DNA of 20,891 nucleotides, from positions 1 through 20,891 of the IMG/VR virus record IMGVR_UViG_3300013132_000316. One strand, written 5' to 3'. A model generated the notes under the pieces. The model had not been told where the DNA came from. It saw only the letters and a program-made list of their open reading frames with translations, and ran no database searches. The translations under genes and the position numbers were made by a program. The first letter of the stretch is position 1; each line of letters opens with the position of its first letter. The stretch is from a virus. Positions 6,979-15,024 of this stretch are shown piece after piece.

Positions 6979-7869
6979 ATGTCTGACCGCATATTCATCG
7001 ATCGCTTGGAGTTCTACATCACCAATGTGTGCAACCTTACCTGCGACGGCTGCAATCGCTACAACAACTATCATTTCCGGGGCTGGCAGGCCTGGGACGA
7101 TTATGCAGAAGATCTAGAAAAGTGGGCTGAAAAAATAGATATACGGCATCCGGTAATCCTGGGCGGAGAACCTTTGCTCAACCCTGACATAGTGAAATGG
7201 ATCAAGGGCATACATCGGCTCTGGCCCGAACATTCGGGTGTGCAGGTGCAGAGCAATGGCACAAGGATCGACCGAGTGCGCGGGCTCTATGATGCCATCA
7301 CCGTGGACAACTGGATCGGTATCAGCATACACGACCCCGCTGACCGAGAAGAGATCTTCGCGCGCATACGCAATCTCTTGAAACACCCTATCACTGAAAC
7401 AGCGGACCGAGATCATCCCATTGGATCGGACTATCAGTTCGTGGATGCCAACAAGAAATATATCCATTGCTGGATGAGCAACAAGTTCGTACAGAGCAAC
7501 ATCATAGAAGCCAACGGTCGCTATACCTTGTACAACAGCGATCCCACGCGAGCCCATGAGAATTGCACGTTCCGACGTTTCAAGAACTACCACTGGATAC
7601 GAGGTCGGATCTACAAATGCGGTCCAGTGGCGCTGATGCCGGAGTTTGATCAGCAGCATCGGTTCGATATATCAGATGAAGATCGCGGACTGATGCATGC
7701 CTATCGCGGCCTCGCGGTAGATGAGTTTGATGCCCGAGGAGCGCATTTCCTTGCTACGATCGACGATGAGGTACCGCAGTGCAAGTTCTGTCCAGAGGAC
7801 TATGTGTACAAGCCAATCACGTTCTCGGATCGCAAAAAGTCGTGGCGTATAAGTACGGAAATACTATGA
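6979..7869 (+). CDS. Radical SAM protein 1, SPASM/twitch-like C-terminus
   Basis: This 296-residue protein has the radical SAM motif CNLTCDGC, with Cys18, Cys22 and Cys25 binding the [4Fe-4S] cluster that splits S-adenosylmethionine, followed by the SAM-binding GGEPLL at about residues 61-66. The C-terminal part has Cys196, Cys214 and a CxxC pair at 268 and 271, with GRIYKCGP between, which fits a twitch or SPASM-type auxiliary cluster. Such enzymes often modify peptides or proteins, but the substrate here is unknown and no short precursor-peptide gene is visible beside it. It is the first gene after a sigma70-like promoter and is followed after 12 bases by iscU, with the iscU Shine-Dalgarno AGGAGG overlapping its end region. 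Confidence 0.85.
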   Translation: MSDRIFIDRLEFYITNVCNLTCDGCNRYNNYHFRGWQAWDDYAEDLEKWAEKIDIRHPVILGGEPLLNPDIVKWIKGIHRLWPEHSGVQVQSNGTRIDRVRGLYDAITVDNWIGISIHDPADREEIFARIRNLLKHPITETADRDHPIGSDYQFVDANKKYIHCWMSNKFVQSNIIEANGRYTLYNSDPTRAHENCTFRRFKNYHWIRGRIYKCGPVALMPEFDQQHRFDISDEDRGLMHAYRGLAVDEFDARGAHFLATIDDEVPQCKFCPEDYVYKPITFSDRKKSWRISTEIL

Positions 7870-7881
7870 GGAGGACCAGAT

Positions 7882-8271
7882 ATGGCCTATAGTGAAAAGG
7901 TTGTGGACCATTACGAAAATCCCCGTAATGTGGGGTCTTTTGACAAAGCAGATCAAGATATAGGCACCGGCATGGTGGGAGCACCGGCCTGCGGTGATGT
8001 CATGAAGCTGCAGATCAAGGTAAACGATCGAGGCATCATTGAGGATGCACGGTTCAAAACTTATGGCTGCGGTAGTGCGATCGCAAGTTCGTCGCTGGTG
8101 ACTGAATGGGTCAAAGGTAAATCTCTAGACGAAGCAGCGACCATCAAGAATACTGAAATAGCTCAAGAGCTAGCTCTGCCTCCCGTGAAAATCCATTGTT
8201 CGATACTTGCCGAAGATGCTATCAAAGCAGCTATTGATGACTATCGAAAAAAAAATGATATCACTCACTGA
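7882..8271 (+). CDS. iscU: IscU iron-sulfur cluster scaffold
   Basis: This 129-residue protein is full length for IscU. It keeps the cluster-binding Cys37, Cys63 and Cys106, Asp39 in CGD and His105, at the same numbering as Escherichia coli IscU, plus the LPPVK motif (about 99-103) that the chaperone HscA recognises. IscU holds nascent [2Fe-2S] clusters built with sulfur from the desulfurase IscS. No iscS, hscA, hscB or fdx gene lies nearby, so it would depend on host partners. A strong AGGAGG precedes the ATG. The end overlaps the iscA start. The residues argue for an active scaffold, not a decayed copy. Confidence 0.95.
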   Translation: MAYSEKVVDHYENPRNVGSFDKADQDIGTGMVGAPACGDVMKLQIKVNDRGIIEDARFKTYGCGSAIASSSLVTEWVKGKSLDEAATIKNTEIAQELALPPVKIHCSILAEDAIKAAIDDYRKKNDITH

Positions 8272-8584
8272 CACAGCGGCCGACAAGATCCGCAAGCAGA
8301 TCGAACGTCGCGGTCAGGGGCTAGGCATCCGTGTGGGTGTGCGCACTACTGGCTGCTCTGGCATGGCCTACGTGTTGGAGTTCGTGGACCAGGAGCAGGC
8401 ACAAGAACACTGTGTGGAGCATCATGATGTGAATGGTGTGCGGGTGTTCATGGACCCCAAGCATCGTCCCTATCTCTATGGCATGACCTTGGATTATCAA
8501 CGCAAGGGCCTGAACGAGGGTTTTGAGTTCATCAACCCCAACGAACGCGACCGTTGCGGATGTGGCGAAAGTTTCCGTGTCTGA
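8255..8584 (+). CDS. iscA: IscA/HesB A-type iron-sulfur carrier
   Basis: The product has 109 residues when started at the ATG at 8255 (MISLTDTAADKIRKQ), which aligns with the family N-terminus; upstream in-frame ATGs would add residues lying inside iscU. The three cluster cysteines are present: Cys34 in TTGCSGMAY and Cys101 and Cys103 in CGCGESF. A-type carriers bind and transfer iron-sulfur clusters to target enzymes. Overlap with iscU by 17 bases implies coupled translation. HesB/IscA-like genes are known in marine T4-like phages; the pairing with iscU and two radical SAM genes is the notable point here. IscA and the related ErpA or SufA cannot be separated by eye. Confidence 0.9.
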   Translation: MISLTDTAADKIRKQIERRGQGLGIRVGVRTTGCSGMAYVLEFVDQEQAQEHCVEHHDVNGVRVFMDPKHRPYLYGMTLDYQRKGLNEGFEFINPNERDRCGCGESFRV

Positions 8585-9929
8585 CGTATCGACCTTTATC
8601 AAGTCGGCCAAGTCCACCCATGCCTGTCCGTGGTTAGAATCTGCCAGGCACATCGAGCAATTTGATTATTATCATCCTACCAAAGACATACTGATCAAAC
8701 CCTGTTGCAGTCTGCGTCCACAAGATCCACGCGATTTCCAGTTCGATACCGGCACCGGTGAAGCCAACATCAAACGCATGCAAGAAGAATTCGCGCAGGG
8801 GCAATGGCCGCGAGAATGTCAGGTCTGTCGGCAAGAAGAACAAGATGGCATGATTTCAGAACGCATAAGAGCCTTCGAATTCATTCGAGATAATCCGGGT
8901 GTGATGGAGAAGCGGATAGAGGTACACCTAAAGTTTTCTAACTTCTGCAACCTAGCCTGTCGAGTCTGCTACCCTACTGAAAGCACCACATATGGACGGA
9001 CCTATGACAGCACCAATCCTGCCGTGTTCACACAGCCAGACATCAGTGAACACAAGCATTGGCCAATGTTGTTAGACTACCTGGAAAAATTGATCCTTGG
9101 TGATCGTTGGATACAGCTTTGCCTGGTAGGTGGAGAAACTACAATCACTCCTGGTACCTATGCGCTGGGTGCATGGTTACAAGAAAAAGGGTACATTGGA
9201 AAACTTAATCTGGCCTTGGCATCCAACATGATGAACATACCGGACAAACTGTTCGATCTGTTTGATCAATTCAAGAGCGTGGTCGTGTCGGCCAGCCTCG
9301 ACAGCACAAATGACAATTTCCACTATGTGAGATGGCCTGGAACTTGGGACAAAGCCACAGCCACGGTCACACGGATACTCGAGCGCAAGCGCACAGGGTC
9401 ACCGATACGATTGCAAATCTGTCCAAATTTCAACATCAACAATGTGTTTTACTTTGATGACTTTCTGGATTACTGGGCGGATAACGAGTTTGATATCATG
9501 CTGATATTCAATCTTTATTCTCCCGAGGTCTTCAGGATTGACACGCTACCACCTTATATCCGACCTCTATTACTGGCCCGATTGAAATCATGTTTGGATC
9601 ATAGATTCTTCCGTAAGCACCAGCACACCCAAAAGGTGCGTTCCTGGTTGACAACCACTATTGATCGGTTGAGCGACTACAGCAACTGGAAATCATTCCT
9701 GTGGGATAGATATCTAGTGGCCAACGCTGAATTTGATCACAGCACGAATACCAGCATATGGATACACAATTCAAGACTGGGAGATCTGATCAGTGCGCAT
9801 GATCATAGCTATTATGAGCAGGCGTTCCAAATGTCTAAAGACCGTAGATTGACCGATGAGACGGCCATACTTCAAACTTCTGTTCATTCGAGATGGGATA
9901 TGATTCCCATACGCGAGGCGGTGAATTGA
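8577..9929 (+). CDS. Radical SAM protein 2 with N-terminal twitch-like cysteines
   Basis: From the GTG at 8577 the product has about 450 residues; a TTG at 8523 or GTG at 8562 are alternatives, with larger overlap into iscA. The N-terminal part has CPW, then KPCC and CQVC followed by EEQDG, a cysteine pattern I recall from twitch-domain radical SAM proteins of T4-like phages. The radical SAM motif follows as CNLACRVC in FSNFCNLACRVCYPTES, then LVGGETT as the SAM-binding glycine motif. The C-terminal 200 residues have many aromatics and no recognised domain. The substrate is unknown. It completes the four-gene iron-sulfur cassette and its stop overlaps the nuclease start. Confidence 0.85.
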   Translation: MSDVSTFIKSAKSTHACPWLESARHIEQFDYYHPTKDILIKPCCSLRPQDPRDFQFDTGTGEANIKRMQEEFAQGQWPRECQVCRQEEQDGMISERIRAFEFIRDNPGVMEKRIEVHLKFSNFCNLACRVCYPTESTTYGRTYDSTNPAVFTQPDISEHKHWPMLLDYLEKLILGDRWIQLCLVGGETTITPGTYALGAWLQEKGYIGKLNLALASNMMNIPDKLFDLFDQFKSVVVSASLDSTNDNFHYVRWPGTWDKATATVTRILERKRTGSPIRLQICPNFNINNVFYFDDFLDYWADNEFDIMLIFNLYSPEVFRIDTLPPYIRPLLLARLKSCLDHRFFRKHQHTQKVRSWLTTTIDRLSDYSNWKSFLWDRYLVANAEFDHSTNTSIWIHNSRLGDLISAHDHSYYEQAFQMSKDRRLTDETAILQTSVHSRWDMIPIREAVN

Positions 9930-10639
9930 TAACCAACCGTTTTAATTATGTCACTCTGTCAAGAGACAGCGTGGACGGCAAAAGATTATACGCCACGCCT
10001 GATGGCAAACAACTGCCATCAGTGACCACCATACTAGATCGCACCAAACCTGAAGAAAGCCGGCGTGCGCTGGCAGAATGGAAGCGCAGGGTGGGTACAG
10101 AAAAAGCCCAACAGATCACCACAGAAGCTGCCAACCGAGGCACCAGGATGCATACCTATCTCGAGCACTATGTCAAGACAGGTGAGCTTAAACCTGCTGG
10201 CACCAATCCATTCGCATGGCCCAGCCATCACATGGCCATGACAGTGATCGATCAGGGGCTGAAAAACGTGACTGAATTCTGGGGTGTAGAGATACCGCTA
10301 TACTTTCCCGGACTCTATGCAGGCACTAGCGATGGTGCGGGTATACATCTAGGCGACGAAGCCATCCTGGACTACAAGCAGACCAACCGACCCAAGCGCG
10401 AGGAGTGGATCGATGATTACAAGCTGCAGCTGGTGGCATACGCGCTGGCTCATAACGAAGTGCACGGCACGCACATACGCAAAGGCGTGGTGCTCATGTG
10501 CGTGCGACCCGAGCTGGACTCACAATTCAACATCATAAAACCACCACAATATCAGGAATTCGTGCTGGGCCCCCAGGATTTTGACCACTGGGAGCAAGAG
10601 TGGTGGCGGCGCTTGGAACTCTACTACTTGACCGCATAA
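9926..10639 (+). CDS. PD-(D/E)XK nuclease (RecB/Cas4-like exonuclease)
   Basis: The frame is open to an ATG at 9893, but the TTG at 9926 was chosen because GAGGCGG lies just upstream, it forms a TTGA overlap with the previous stop, and the protein then begins near RFNYVTLSRD as in similar phage proteins. The product has about 237 residues. LPSVTTILDRTKP near the N-terminus, Asp136 in GTSDGAG, and Asp149-Tyr-Lys151 in ILDYK, followed by DDYKLQLVAYALAHN, give the PD-(D/E)XK catalytic signature. It likely cuts or degrades DNA in recombination or replication of the phage. It is a known type in T4-like marine phages, and no Cas genes are nearby. Confidence 0.85.
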   Translation: MITNRFNYVTLSRDSVDGKRLYATPDGKQLPSVTTILDRTKPEESRRALAEWKRRVGTEKAQQITTEAANRGTRMHTYLEHYVKTGELKPAGTNPFAWPSHHMAMTVIDQGLKNVTEFWGVEIPLYFPGLYAGTSDGAGIHLGDEAILDYKQTNRPKREEWIDDYKLQLVAYALAHNEVHGTHIRKGVVLMCVRPELDSQFNIIKPPQYQEFVLGPQDFDHWEQEWWRRLELYYLTA

Positions 10640-10642
10640 ATA
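10635..10642 (+). promoter_or_regulatory. Probable late promoter of the tail spike gene
   Basis: CATAAATA matches TATAAATA at 7 of 8 positions and overlaps the nuclease stop codon. The ATG of the tail protein is 21 bases farther on, leaving room for a short leader. Position before an obvious virion gene strengthens the call. Confidence 0.6.
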
Positions 10643-10663
10643 CCCTATCACGGGTAAACTGAC

Positions 10664-12271
10664 ATGGCTATCGTTCAAGTATCACGCATCACCAATCGCA
10701 AGGGATTGACTGAAAATCTGCCACAACTGGCCGGCGCTGAGCTGGGCTGGTGCGTGGACAGCCGTCGCCTGTTCATAGGCAACGGTACCTTGCAGGAAGG
10801 TGCGCCCGTGATAGGCAACACCGAGATCCTGACAGAATTCTCGGACATCGTGGCCTTAAGCGACTACATCTACAAAGATATAGCAGTCGGGTATGCTGCC
10901 CAGACCGGCCCCACTGCATCTGATCCTGTGGTGCGCACGGTACAGGAAAAGCTGGATGATATCGCCAGCGTGCGAGATTTTGGCGCAGTGGGTGACGGGG
11001 TGGCCGATGACACGGCAGCCATCAACCGCGCGCTCTATCAGCTGTACTGCCGGGAGAACAACACGCAGATCCGCAGGATGCTGTACTTTCCTGCCGGTAC
11101 CTATCGCGTGATCGAAACCATCATCATACCCAGCTATGCCAAGCTGGTGGGTGAAGGCGCGGACTGCACCACCATCTTCCTGGATGAAAACGTGGACATC
11201 AGCAGTCTCACAGCCTACGTGGCACGCTATGGTGACAGCCTGCAGCAGGTCGGAGCCAACATCGGCAACAACGGAGCCACACCGCCACGCAACATAGAAA
11301 TATCAAGCATGACCTTCCAGACCGGTCCCGAAACTGACGTGTTCCTGGTGGAAGATGCCACCCAGTGCTACTTCGATTCGGTCAATTTCTTGGGCCCATA
11401 TGTAGCAAGCGATTTTACTGCGCCTGGCGGGGCAGCCAGCATACTCACAGCTGATATCGCCGGTGTGAGATTCGCCAGCACTCTTACCTTGGTCAGCAAC
11501 ACCATCACGTTCGACAAATGTAGATTTGATGGCTTGACCTGGGGTCTCAACACCGACCAACAAGTGCAAAGCATCACAGTGAGCAATGGCAAATTCAGCG
11601 ATCTTTATCGCGGCTTGGTCCTGGGTGCAGGAGCAGTAGTCAATGGTGGCGCCACTGGTTGGCGCACTGTGGCCAACATGTTTGACAGCATTTACGCGCA
11701 AGGCATCGTGTATGACGGTGTGAGCGTGAACGTCACGGCCAATAACGTGTTCTATGACGTGGCAAACGAACTGCAAGGTGCCGGCAACCCGTCCTATCCC
11801 GTCATACAGTTTGGTGATGATAACAACGCCAGCATCAATGATCTTTTCTTGCGTAATGACACAGATGCAGTGGTCTATGCCCGTGTGGCCATCACAGGTG
11901 TGGCCGGTTCCACTGGTAGCCAGATCCAGCTGGGGAGATACACTCGTGAAACGGGTCGTACGTTCACACTAGCCAACACAGTGAGCAATCAGACCATATT
12001 CACCACTAATGCCAATCAATTCCGGGCTTTCGCCATGTTCTATACCATCAATCGCAACGGCGAGATCCGGCACGGCACACTGACCGTGGTCAGTAAGATA
12101 GCGGACGGCAGCACGCTCAGCCAGGTCTATACCGACGATTACAGTGAAACAGATGATATAGGTGTCACGCTGGCCGTAACGCAAACTGGCAGCACAGTGT
12201 CTGTGCTCTACACCACGACCAATACTGGTTTCACCGGGCAACTCACCTACTCTCTACAGCATCTCGCTTGA
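10664..12271 (+). CDS. Tail spike or fibre with pectate-lyase-like beta-helix
   Basis: The 535-residue protein has an N-terminal anchor-like segment (about residues 1-60, with LAGAELGWCVDSRRLFIGNGT) of the type that joins phage fibres to the baseplate. From about residue 102, VRDFGAVGDGVADDTAAIN and LYFPAGTYRV (about 144) match the pectate lyase superfamily (Pectate_lyase_3) repeats found in tail spikes. The following 250 residues show repeating short strands rich in Asn, Val and Gly, as in a right-handed beta-helix. The last 120 residues form a Thr-rich beta domain, perhaps a trimer or receptor tip. It likely binds or cuts host surface polysaccharide. Catalytic residues cannot be named by eye. 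Confidence 0.85.
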   Translation: MAIVQVSRITNRKGLTENLPQLAGAELGWCVDSRRLFIGNGTLQEGAPVIGNTEILTEFSDIVALSDYIYKDIAVGYAAQTGPTASDPVVRTVQEKLDDIASVRDFGAVGDGVADDTAAINRALYQLYCRENNTQIRRMLYFPAGTYRVIETIIIPSYAKLVGEGADCTTIFLDENVDISSLTAYVARYGDSLQQVGANIGNNGATPPRNIEISSMTFQTGPETDVFLVEDATQCYFDSVNFLGPYVASDFTAPGGAASILTADIAGVRFASTLTLVSNTITFDKCRFDGLTWGLNTDQQVQSITVSNGKFSDLYRGLVLGAGAVVNGGATGWRTVANMFDSIYAQGIVYDGVSVNVTANNVFYDVANELQGAGNPSYPVIQFGDDNNASINDLFLRNDTDAVVYARVAITGVAGSTGSQIQLGRYTRETGRTFTLANTVSNQTIFTTNANQFRAFAMFYTINRNGEIRHGTLTVVSKIADGSTLSQVYTDDYSETDDIGVTLAVTQTGSTVSVLYTTTNTGFTGQLTYSLQHLA

Positions 12272-12696
12272 ACTGGCTCCCATCGTATCAAGATCGGCTA
12301 CGGGCCTGGTTAGTGCTGCGTGATCGCTGTGCACGCCAGCCTTTGAAACAGATCACGGACACCATAGATCATTGGTGGCGGTGCACACCTTGGCGACCAT
12401 ACTATCTGCACTGGGACGATCGAGAAGATTGGCCCAATCCCTGGCAATTGCTGGCAGATAATGAATACTGTGATGTTGCGCGTGCTCTAGGAATGCTGTA
12501 TACTATCAAACTGTTAGATAGATCAGATTGTGCAGATGCTGTCATGGTCTCCACTGCCCAGGGCAATTTAGTCCTGGTCGAGGGCGGGAAATATGTAATG
12601 AATTGGACCAGAGACGAGATCGTAAATATCCAATCCACACCGATCAAGATCGACAGAACGCTAGAACCAGCTGTTCTAGACAGGCTATTAGGGTAG
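12268..12696 (+). CDS. Conserved phage protein downstream of tail spike
   Basis: This 142-residue protein starts at a TTG overlapping the tail spike stop as TTGA, so it is probably translated by coupling. It is rich in Trp and Asp, with HWWRCTPWRPYYLHWDD (about residues 34-50) and WQLLADNEYCDVARALGMLY (about 58-77). I recall proteins like this in T4-like phages, uncharacterised. Position suggests an assembly partner of the spike, but the nearby nrd genes make that uncertain. A sigma70-like promoter candidate lies inside it. Confidence 0.7.
   Translation: MNWLPSYQDRLRAWLVLRDRCARQPLKQITDTIDHWWRCTPWRPYYLHWDDREDWPNPWQLLADNEYCDVARALGMLYTIKLLDRSDCADAVMVSTAQGNLVLVEGGKYVMNWTRDEIVNIQSTPIKIDRTLEPAVLDRLLG
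12476..12504 (+). promoter_or_regulatory. Candidate internal promoter for the nrd operon
   Basis: TTGCGC (12476-12481) and TATACT (12499-12504) are 17 bases apart, matching the cassette promoter at 6942 in form. It lies inside the small gene before nrdA, about 196 bases before the nrdA ATG. Such a promoter would let nucleotide-synthesis genes be expressed independently of the late tail genes. Coding sequence can produce this by chance. Confidence 0.35.
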
Positions 12697-12699
12697 AAC

Positions 12700-15015
12700 A
12701 TGACACAGATACAAGTACAAAAAAGAGATGGTACCAAAGAATCGCTAGACCTGGACAAGCTTCACCGGGTGGTGATCTGGGCCACACAAGGCATAACAGG
12801 CGTGAGCGCGAGCGAAGTTGAAATCAAGAGCCATCTACAGTTCTACAATGGTATAAAGACAGCAGACATCCAAGAGACACTGATCAAATCAGCAGCAGAT
12901 CTCATATCAGAAGAAACTCCCAACTATCAATACGTGGCCGGCCGCTTGATCTGCTATCACCTGCGCAAACAGGTCTACGGTGACTTCAAGCCCTGGCCTG
13001 TGATGGATCTGGTGAGGCAAAACGTGGCCGCTGGCTTCTATGATGAAGAACTGCTTACGGCCTACACGCAAGAAGAGTGGGATCGTATCAACGGGTTCAT
13101 CCGCCACGAGCGCGACGAAGACTTGACTTACGCTGCCATGGAGCAGTTCCGGGGCAAGTATCTCGTGCAGAATCGCGTGACTCGAGACATATATGAAACA
13201 CCGCAGGTGGCCTACGCACTGATAGCCGCTACCTTGTTCAGTGCCTATCCACGCGATAGCAGGATGATGTGGGTGCGAGACTACTACGACGCCATTTCAA
13301 CACATCAGATCAGCCTGCCCACTCCGGTCATGGCCGGCGTGCGCACCCCTCAACGACAGTTTTCATCATGCGTGCTGATCGAGACCGACGACAGCCTGGA
13401 TTCGATCAACGCCACGGCAAGTGCTATCGTGAAATACGTCAGCCAGAAGGCTGGCATAGGCATCGGTGCCAGTCGTATCCGCGCCATAGGCTCGCCCATA
13501 CGCAACGGAGATGCGTATCATACCGGGGTCATTCCTTTCTACAAGCTGTTCCAGGCAGCCACCCGCTCGTGCAGCCAAGGTGGTGTGCGCAATGGTGCTG
13601 CCACTCTTTATTATCCCATCTGGCATCTCGAAGTGGAAGACCTCCTAGTGCTCAAAAACAACAAAGGCACAGACGACAACAGGGTACGCCATATGGACTA
13701 TGGCGTACAATTCAACAAGGTCATGTACGAGCGTCTCCTGACCAATGGTGATATCACCCTGTTCTCGCCGCACGATGTGCCCGACTTGTGGGCGGCGTTT
13801 TATACTGATGTGGATCGCTTCCGTGAGCTGTATGAGCGTGCAGAAAAAAACACTAAACTGCGCAAGAAGACCATCAAAGCGCTGGAGCTTTTCACCAGAT
13901 TCATCGAAGAGCGCAAGAATACCGGCCGCGTGTATCTCATGAACGTGGATCACGCCAACAGCCATGGGGCGTTCCTGCCGGAACAGGCACCCATACGCCA
14001 GAGCAATCTCTGTTGCGAGATCAACCTACCCACCCGTCCATTAAATGATGTGAATGATCCAGAAGGAGAGATCGCCCTCTGTACCCTTTCGGCCATCAAC
14101 TGGGGCGTGTTCCGTGAGCCCCAAGACATGGAACGGGCCTGCACTTTGGCCGTGCGCGGTCTGGATGCCCTCTTATCATATCAGAACTATCCAATCCTGG
14201 CCGCGCAGAAGGCCACGGAGAACCGGCGGCCCTTGGGAGTGGGCATAATCAACTTGGCCTACTGGCTGGCCAAGAACGATCTGTCCTATTCAGACCCTCG
14301 CGCGCTGGCCGCGGTGGATCTCTGGGCGCAGCACTGGTCATACTATCTCATCCGTGCTTCGGTCACACTGGCCCGCGAGCGCGGTGCCTGCCCGCAGAGC
14401 GATCAAACACGCTATCATTCAGGTGTGCTGCCCGTGGACACCTACAAGCGCGAAGTGGATGAACTGGTTCCCCATGTGGATGCGGTAGATTGGTCAGGAC
14501 TCCGCGAGGATTTGAAACGCTATGGCATACGCAACAGCACCTTGATGGCTCTCATGCCCGCCGAGACGTCGGCACAGATATCCAATGCCACCAATGGTGT
14601 AGAGCCTCCCAGATCGTATGTGAGCGTGAAGCAGAGCAAGGACGGTGTGCTCAAACAGGTAGTGCCCGAATATCGTCGCCTCAAGAACAAGTATGAGCTG
14701 TTATGGAATCAGCGGAGCCCCGAAGGTTATCTCCGGATCATGGCCGTGCTGCAGAAATACATCGACCAAGGCATTTCCGTCAACACCAGCTACAATCCCC
14801 AACATTACGAAGATGAAAAAATCCCCATGTCGGAAATGATCAAGCACCTCGTTCTTGCCTACAAATACGGTCTAAAGCAACTTTATTATTGTAATGTCTA
14901 TGATGGCCAAGGCGAGATCGATCTCGATAGGCTGAACCAGAAGTCAGTCTTGATTGAAGCACCCAATACTAACCTGCAGGCGGACGATGCCGACTGCGAC
15001 AGCTGCAAAATATAG
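12700..15015 (+). CDS. nrdA: Class Ia ribonucleotide reductase large subunit
   Basis: NrdA reduces ribonucleoside diphosphates to deoxy forms. The 771-residue protein is full length. The N-terminal 90 residues keep the ATP-cone pattern (VQKRDGTKESLDLDKLHRVV), the site of overall dATP control. Active-site residues are visible: Cys224 (FSSCVL) and Cys461 (IALCTLS) form the redox pair, and Asn436, Cys438 and Glu440 in NLCCE are the catalytic set. The Tyr pair in LKQLYYCN serves radical transfer. The C-terminal DADCDSCKI has the shuttle cysteines two residues apart, closer than the CxxxxC of E. coli NrdA. It is followed by nrdB after 9 bases and glutaredoxin, a complete phage unit. Confidence 0.97.
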   Translation: MTQIQVQKRDGTKESLDLDKLHRVVIWATQGITGVSASEVEIKSHLQFYNGIKTADIQETLIKSAADLISEETPNYQYVAGRLICYHLRKQVYGDFKPWPVMDLVRQNVAAGFYDEELLTAYTQEEWDRINGFIRHERDEDLTYAAMEQFRGKYLVQNRVTRDIYETPQVAYALIAATLFSAYPRDSRMMWVRDYYDAISTHQISLPTPVMAGVRTPQRQFSSCVLIETDDSLDSINATASAIVKYVSQKAGIGIGASRIRAIGSPIRNGDAYHTGVIPFYKLFQAATRSCSQGGVRNGAATLYYPIWHLEVEDLLVLKNNKGTDDNRVRHMDYGVQFNKVMYERLLTNGDITLFSPHDVPDLWAAFYTDVDRFRELYERAEKNTKLRKKTIKALELFTRFIEERKNTGRVYLMNVDHANSHGAFLPEQAPIRQSNLCCEINLPTRPLNDVNDPEGEIALCTLSAINWGVFREPQDMERACTLAVRGLDALLSYQNYPILAAQKATENRRPLGVGIINLAYWLAKNDLSYSDPRALAAVDLWAQHWSYYLIRASVTLARERGACPQSDQTRYHSGVLPVDTYKREVDELVPHVDAVDWSGLREDLKRYGIRNSTLMALMPAETSAQISNATNGVEPPRSYVSVKQSKDGVLKQVVPEYRRLKNKYELLWNQRSPEGYLRIMAVLQKYIDQGISVNTSYNPQHYEDEKIPMSEMIKHLVLAYKYGLKQLYYCNVYDGQGEIDLDRLNQKSVLIEAPNTNLQADDADCDSCKI

Positions 15016-15024
15016 CGAGGCCAT

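Noticed and set aside
9926-10639. Cas4 of a CRISPR system
   Set aside because: The PD-(D/E)XK signature is shared with phage exonucleases; no CRISPR repeats or other cas genes are present.
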